NCBI RefSeq assembly: GCF_011602085.1
Contig: NZ_JAAONY010000005.1
Location: forward strand, 62,001 to 126,000
Direction of reading: 5' to 3'
Origin: Pseudoteredinibacter isoporae
Lineage (GTDB): Bacteria > Pseudomonadota > Gammaproteobacteria > Pseudomonadales > Cellvibrionaceae
DNA length: 64,000 bases
The first letter of the stretch is position 1, and each line of letters begins with the position of its first letter. The translations under genes were made by a program, and so were the position numbers. This document shows positions 60,246 to 64,000 of the stretch, piece by piece. Under the pieces are notes generated by a model that saw only the letters and a list, made by a program, of their open reading frames with translations, was not told the origin of the DNA and did no database searches.

Positions 60246-61694
60246 ATGAAACAATTACTCACAGTCTTACTACTGGTGCTTGTATGGCCCACTCACGCTC
60301 AAGCGAGCAACGGTGATGCCAGCAATCATGAGCAATCCCAACGATCCCAATACGAACAAGAGCTTTTCAAATTGCTTAGCCGTTTGAACGAGATGACCGG
60401 AGTGCCCGCATACTCAGTTGCCGTTGTTCACAAAGGCAGCACCGTTGCCTCTGTCTCATCAGGGTTTACGAATCTTGAAAAGAAAGAGAAGAGCCACAGA
60501 GAAAGCATTTTCAGGTTGGCGAGCGTGTCTAAAATCATTGGGGCGACGATGCTTGCCGAACTGGCTATGGAAGGAAAGCTCAAGCCAGATGCGCCAATTG
60601 GCGAATACCTGCCCCAGCTGGATAGAAAGTATCACCCGATAAGTACCCGGCAGCTGTTAGCGCATATTTCAGGAATGCCCCATTACCAGGCAAAAGATTA
60701 CGACCTTTATAAGCGCCATTATGACTCTGCAATAGAGGCTCTAAGCACACTGAAAGGAAGGAACCTGCTTTCCAGTCCGGGTGAAAAATACCACTACTCA
60801 AGTCACGGCTATACCTTGGCTGGCGCAGTGCAAGAATCAATTTCGACTATGTCGCTATCTGAAAGCTTGCCAGCTTTTGTAGCGCGTTGGACGGGCAGAA
60901 AAACGCCCATTATCGAAGATATTCGAAATCTGGCTCCAAATACTTCCAAACTTTATTCCTTGTCATCCAGTGGTGCCAGTGAAGAAGAATTCGGTGAAAA
61001 GTCATACAGTGTTTTTGGAGCAGGCCTATCCGCCACGGCGGCCGATCTGGCGCAGTTCGGATACCAGGTGATCGACAGAAGCCACCGTAACCCTGCATTG
61101 AAAGCCTTGTTGTTTTCACCGACTTATACCACCGCAGGAACAGCCGTTGGCACAGCTAAATATCAGCTTGGCTTTGGCTGGCGGATGGGTGAGGACTTTC
61201 AGGGAAGAAAGGTCTACCACCATGCGGGCTCAACCCCGGGAGCACGTTCAATACTCGTGCTCTATCCCGAAGAGGCATTGAGTATCGCCATTCTATCAAA
61301 TGCCAGCTGGGTTTCTGCGATAGATGAAATGGCCTATAGCCTGGCTAGCTTGTATCTGGATAGCGCAAAAGCAAGGGACCTCAAATCACAAGCACGATAC
61401 AAAGCCAGCTTTGACGAATCGAATGGATCAGGCGAAATAAAGTGTACGGATGATCAGTGTTATCTCGCCAATGAAAGCACCTCCTTTACCCGGTGGCTAA
61501 ATAAATTTAACGCCAACGGAAAGCCTGTAACAGATTGGCCCATTTATGCCTATTCCTCTGAACGTGGAGATCGATTGCTGATGGTCAACAAAGTGGGGAT
61601 ACGCACCTTGCTTGCCAACGGCGATGCCGATCACTACAGCTCAACTATCGGTAAAAGCAAAACCTACACAATTCAACTTATCCCGCAGCAATAG
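60246..61694 (+). CDS. Exported serine hydrolase, class C beta-lactamase-like
   Basis: A 482-residue secreted enzyme. The ATG at 60246 has AAAGGAGCACGAT upstream and signal peptide MKQLLTVLLLVLVWPTHAQA. Nucleophile tetrad SVSK lies at residues 93-96 (LASVSKIIGATML), a YHYSSHGYTLAGAVQ block gives the Tyr motif, and HHAGSTPGARSIL the HxG motif. The ~95-residue C-terminal extension carries a Cys pair (EIKCTDDQCYLA) and is not usual for class C lactamases. It is followed 28 nt later by an alpha/beta hydrolase gene on the same strand. Confidence 0.88.
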   Translation: MKQLLTVLLLVLVWPTHAQASNGDASNHEQSQRSQYEQELFKLLSRLNEMTGVPAYSVAVVHKGSTVASVSSGFTNLEKKEKSHRESIFRLASVSKIIGATMLAELAMEGKLKPDAPIGEYLPQLDRKYHPISTRQLLAHISGMPHYQAKDYDLYKRHYDSAIEALSTLKGRNLLSSPGEKYHYSSHGYTLAGAVQESISTMSLSESLPAFVARWTGRKTPIIEDIRNLAPNTSKLYSLSSSGASEEEFGEKSYSVFGAGLSATAADLAQFGYQVIDRSHRNPALKALLFSPTYTTAGTAVGTAKYQLGFGWRMGEDFQGRKVYHHAGSTPGARSILVLYPEEALSIAILSNASWVSAIDEMAYSLASLYLDSAKARDLKSQARYKASFDESNGSGEIKCTDDQCYLANESTSFTRWLNKFNANGKPVTDWPIYAYSSERGDRLLMVNKVGIRTLLANGDADHYSSTIGKSKTYTIQLIPQQ

Positions 61695-61722
61695 CCACCA
61701 CCTACAAATATTGAGAGAAATC

Positions 61723-62748
61723 ATGAACGATAAACTGAGCTTGCTCGCTTTAACCCTTGTCTTATTTTTGCCCATGCTTTCAGCATCCCCAGGAGCAGGC
61801 GCAAACTCCGACCAACTTCCAAAGCCTTACGGCCAAGGCAGCTATATCCCCAGTAAATTTGGGAAACTATATTACGAAGAAGAGGGGGCTGGTACTCCGG
61901 TTGTGATGATCAATGGCGGCCCCGGCGCCAGCAGAACAGTGTTCTGGGGGGCGCTGGATTTCTTAAAACCTTACAATTACAAGATTGTCTATTTTGACGA
62001 AACCGGCGTAGGCCGATCAACTCGAAACATTCCAGAAACGTTTTCCCCGAAAATTACAGTCCAGGATATCGAAACTCTCCGAAAGCACCTCGATGTGAAT
62101 AAAATCGTATTAGCCGCGCACTCCTATGGCGGTATTCCCGCTCTGCAATACGCCATTCAATATCCGCAGAATGTAGAAAAACTGATTATGTTGAGTGCTT
62201 CAGCCGATGGCATCAGTCAGCAAATGAACGTGGATGCGGCCAAATACCTGAGACGCACCTTCTTCCCTCAGGAATGGGAAGCGCTGGAAAAAATAAGAGC
62301 GAAAGGGGTTCTAAGCAGCGAGAAGGAGTATTCGAAGCCCTTTTATGATCGAAAAATGGGGAATGTATCGGATTGGCATGACCCTAAAAACAGAGCCAAG
62401 CTACGGAAGTATCGATCAACAGATCAAAGAGATCGATTTAATATTGAGGTCTATAGGGATATAGCCGGCAATGATCCTGAGGTTGAAATTACAGGCACCT
62501 TAAAAGACATCGTCGTTAACAAAGAGACATTAAAGTCTTTTAATGTCCCCACATTGATCCTTAACGGGAGAATAGATTGGAAAACCACCCCGCAAATGGC
62601 GTATCGATTCTATAAAATGCTGCCGGAAGGAGTAGGCCGGCTGGAGTTTCTTGAAAAAACCGGGCATTGGACTTGGGCAGAGGAGCCGGACAAGTTTGCA
62701 GAAATCGTGATCAGGTTTCTGGGTTCAGATTCACCCCCTGAGATATGA
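61723..62748 (+). CDS. Exported alpha/beta-hydrolase, S33 (proline iminopeptidase) type
   Basis: A 341-residue hydrolase with a signal peptide (LSLLALTLVLFLPMLSASPG). S33 features are VVMINGGPGASRTVFW (the HGGPG-like oxyanion loop, here NGGPG) and nucleophile AAHSYGG with Ser134. Catalytic Asp and His are likely in LNGRIDWKTTP and KTGHWTWAEEP. The start at 61723 has GAGAGAAA upstream; the longer frame lies inside the preceding gene. It is probably co-expressed with the serine hydrolase gene. Confidence 0.87.
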   Translation: MNDKLSLLALTLVLFLPMLSASPGAGANSDQLPKPYGQGSYIPSKFGKLYYEEEGAGTPVVMINGGPGASRTVFWGALDFLKPYNYKIVYFDETGVGRSTRNIPETFSPKITVQDIETLRKHLDVNKIVLAAHSYGGIPALQYAIQYPQNVEKLIMLSASADGISQQMNVDAAKYLRRTFFPQEWEALEKIRAKGVLSSEKEYSKPFYDRKMGNVSDWHDPKNRAKLRKYRSTDQRDRFNIEVYRDIAGNDPEVEITGTLKDIVVNKETLKSFNVPTLILNGRIDWKTTPQMAYRFYKMLPEGVGRLEFLEKTGHWTWAEEPDKFAEIVIRFLGSDSPPEI

Positions 62749-63005
62749 GAGGTTTCCGGGCTTCCTGAAAATGTCACGACACGTCATTTCCCAGGAGACA
62801 AGGCTCGGCATCCATGAGTAGTGAAAGTTCAATCCAAAATTCCAGTATGCGTTTTATCACACGCTCAAAACGTTTCAACGCAGCCTCGTTGTAGCTTGCG
62901 CGTAAATTTGGTCTTCTTTATCGCTTAAGTGTATTCAATGCACATTTTGAGTGTTGCTAATAAATAATCGAATAATCAAGGCCAAATATATCAATAGGCA
63001 TAACT

Positions 63006-63887
63006 ATGTGTGATGAAATGACCGAACAAGACGCTAAGCAATACCTGTTAAATGAAGGGAAAATAAACAGGAGGGGGTTTAATAAGCTGGGTGTTGCAGC
63101 CTTCATAGCAGCCGTGTTGCCCAAGGCTGCCTATGCGGGTGCAGTGACAGAAACGCGCGTTGAGGTAACAACACCCGATGGTATTGCTGATTGCTATTTT
63201 GTGCATCCCTCCAGTGGCAAGCACCCAGGTGTGCTCTTGTGGCCGGATATTAAAGGCTTGCGGCCAGTCTATGAGCTTATAGGCAAGCGTTTGGCTGAGG
63301 CGGGTTACTCAGTTTTGGTCGTCAATCCATATTATCGAGACGCTAAAGCGCCAGTGGTCGCACCCGATGCGAGTTTTAGTGATCCCGAGATCATGGATAC
63401 GTTAAGAAACATGGCATGGAAGCTGACTGAGAAAGTTGTTAGCTCCGATGCGAAGGCCTATATCAACTTTCTTGATGGCCAGCCGAGTGTCGATGTGGAT
63501 CGTAAAATCGGTACGTTCGGCTACTGTATGGCAGGCGAACTTGTCGTGCTGACGGCAGCGGCCGTTCCAGATCGTGTTGGTGCTGTGGCTTCATTCCACG
63601 GCAGCAGAAGCATGGTTACCGATGGCGCCAATAGCCCGCATCTGCTTATCTCAAAATCCTCAGCACCCGGGTTTCATGCCGTTGCTGAAAACGATGACCA
63701 ACGATCACCTGAAACCAAAAACATCATAAAAGCCGCCTACGATGACGCGGGTATTCCCGTTGAAATTGAGGTCTATGAAGGTACCTTGCACGGCTGGTGC
63801 ACACCGGATTTTCATGGCTATCACGAACAGCAAGCGGAAAGAGCATGGGCTCGCCTTCTCCATTTGTTTAAAGGCGCTTTAGCGTAG
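63006..63887 (+). CDS. Dienelactone hydrolase family protein, probable Tat substrate
   Basis: A 293-residue protein with an N-terminal Tat-like signal (KINRRGFNKLGVAAFIAAVL, twin Arg). The DLH domain has nucleophile Cys174 in FGYCMAGELV (usual GxCxGG) and likely catalytic Asp in ENDDQRSPE and His in GTLHGWC. The Cys nucleophile is preserved, so esterase or lactonase activity is plausible. It is preceded by 257 nt of non-coding DNA and may be a separate transcription unit. The second Met (63018) is a possible alternative start. Confidence 0.85.
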   Translation: MCDEMTEQDAKQYLLNEGKINRRGFNKLGVAAFIAAVLPKAAYAGAVTETRVEVTTPDGIADCYFVHPSSGKHPGVLLWPDIKGLRPVYELIGKRLAEAGYSVLVVNPYYRDAKAPVVAPDASFSDPEIMDTLRNMAWKLTEKVVSSDAKAYINFLDGQPSVDVDRKIGTFGYCMAGELVVLTAAAVPDRVGAVASFHGSRSMVTDGANSPHLLISKSSAPGFHAVAENDDQRSPETKNIIKAAYDDAGIPVEIEVYEGTLHGWCTPDFHGYHEQQAERAWARLLHLFKGALA

Positions 63888-64000
63888 TTTTCTGTGTGAT
63901 TTTGAAGTTTTTAATCTGGCCCAATGAGCTATATCGGTTTTTCAAAAATCGTGTCTAGTGCTCGCTATTACATAGTCTAATGAAATCAATGGGTTAAGTA
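63888..64000. other. Right edge, no feature recognised
   Basis: 113 nt after the last gene. No gene start, terminator or repeat can be supported. Confidence 0.5.

Noticed and set aside
1-64000. CRISPR array, complete prophage or intact insertion sequence
   Set aside because: No regularly spaced repeats, phage structural genes or full transposase were seen anywhere in the window.

Overview
The window reads as a chromosomal segment of a motile, probably marine gammaproteobacterium of the Pseudomonadales/Cellvibrionales type. The basis is the xseB-ispA-dxs isoprenoid operon beside sodium-type stator genes (pomAB), a tmRNA whose tag decodes as ANDDNYALAA (to my knowledge also the Pseudomonas aeruginosa tag), several chemoreceptors with FliA-like (sigma-28) promoters, and orphan PilY1, Exo I and phhB genes. 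No species can be named from sequence alone. Layout: 1-5.0 kb is core: dxs (partial), ispA, xseB, pomA, pomB, a PilZ protein and dsbA. 5.2-5.6 kb is ssrA (tmRNA) with a strong terminator. 5.6-12.75 kb is an AT-rich accessory region directly downstream of ssrA. It holds a diverged ~140-bp direct repeat that starts inside the ssrA terminator, five attC-like sites with small ORFs between them (a cassette cluster with no integrase in view), two fragments that look like debris of an Rhs/YD-repeat polymorphic toxin plus a possible orphan immunity gene, and an 833-residue TIR-STAND-TPR protein that is a good anti-phage defence candidate. 12.8-19.7 kb: ABM monooxygenase and MarR genes, then a winged-helix/PD40 membrane regulator divergent from an esterase, a PD40-beta-lactamase fusion and an Asp/Glu racemase. 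19.8-25.3 kb is signalling: a HAMP-GAF membrane protein, a protein with MshEN-like repeats and a CheX domain, a CheY-like regulator, and a PAS-GGDEF-EAL protein. 25.3-31.8 kb is housekeeping: creD, cytochrome b561, phhB, sbcB, a DUF2971 protein and pyrB with a hairpin leader. 31.9-36.4 kb has a Calx-beta autotransporter and a Cys-rich lipoprotein. 36.6-47.3 kb is a sensory block: NIT-MCP, an ammonium-transporter/histidine-kinase fusion, a Cache-MCP, a TorF-type porin, a small gene behind a candidate Pho box, and a biPAS-MCP. 47.4-51.6 kb is a minus-strand set (atypical SDR, HCCA-isomerase-like protein, AraC regulator, GST, a second-type MetAP overlapping a ParD-like gene). 51.8-63.9 kb: serine hydrolase, pilY1 with a pilY2-like gene, MarR, a chromosomal subclass B1 metallo-beta-lactamase homologue, a CadC-like regulator, a second serine hydrolase, an S33 hydrolase and a dienelactone hydrolase. 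How the genes connect: the stator genes and three chemoreceptors appear to share the flagellar FliA regulon; PilZ, GGDEF-EAL and the MshEN-like protein suggest c-di-GMP control of motility. Two loci repeat one theme, a membrane-bound winged-helix regulator next to secreted serine hydrolases and alpha/beta hydrolases. The most unusual parts are the ssrA-adjacent cassette/defence region and the Amt-kinase fusion. All family assignments were made by reading motifs; no database search or folding computation was run.
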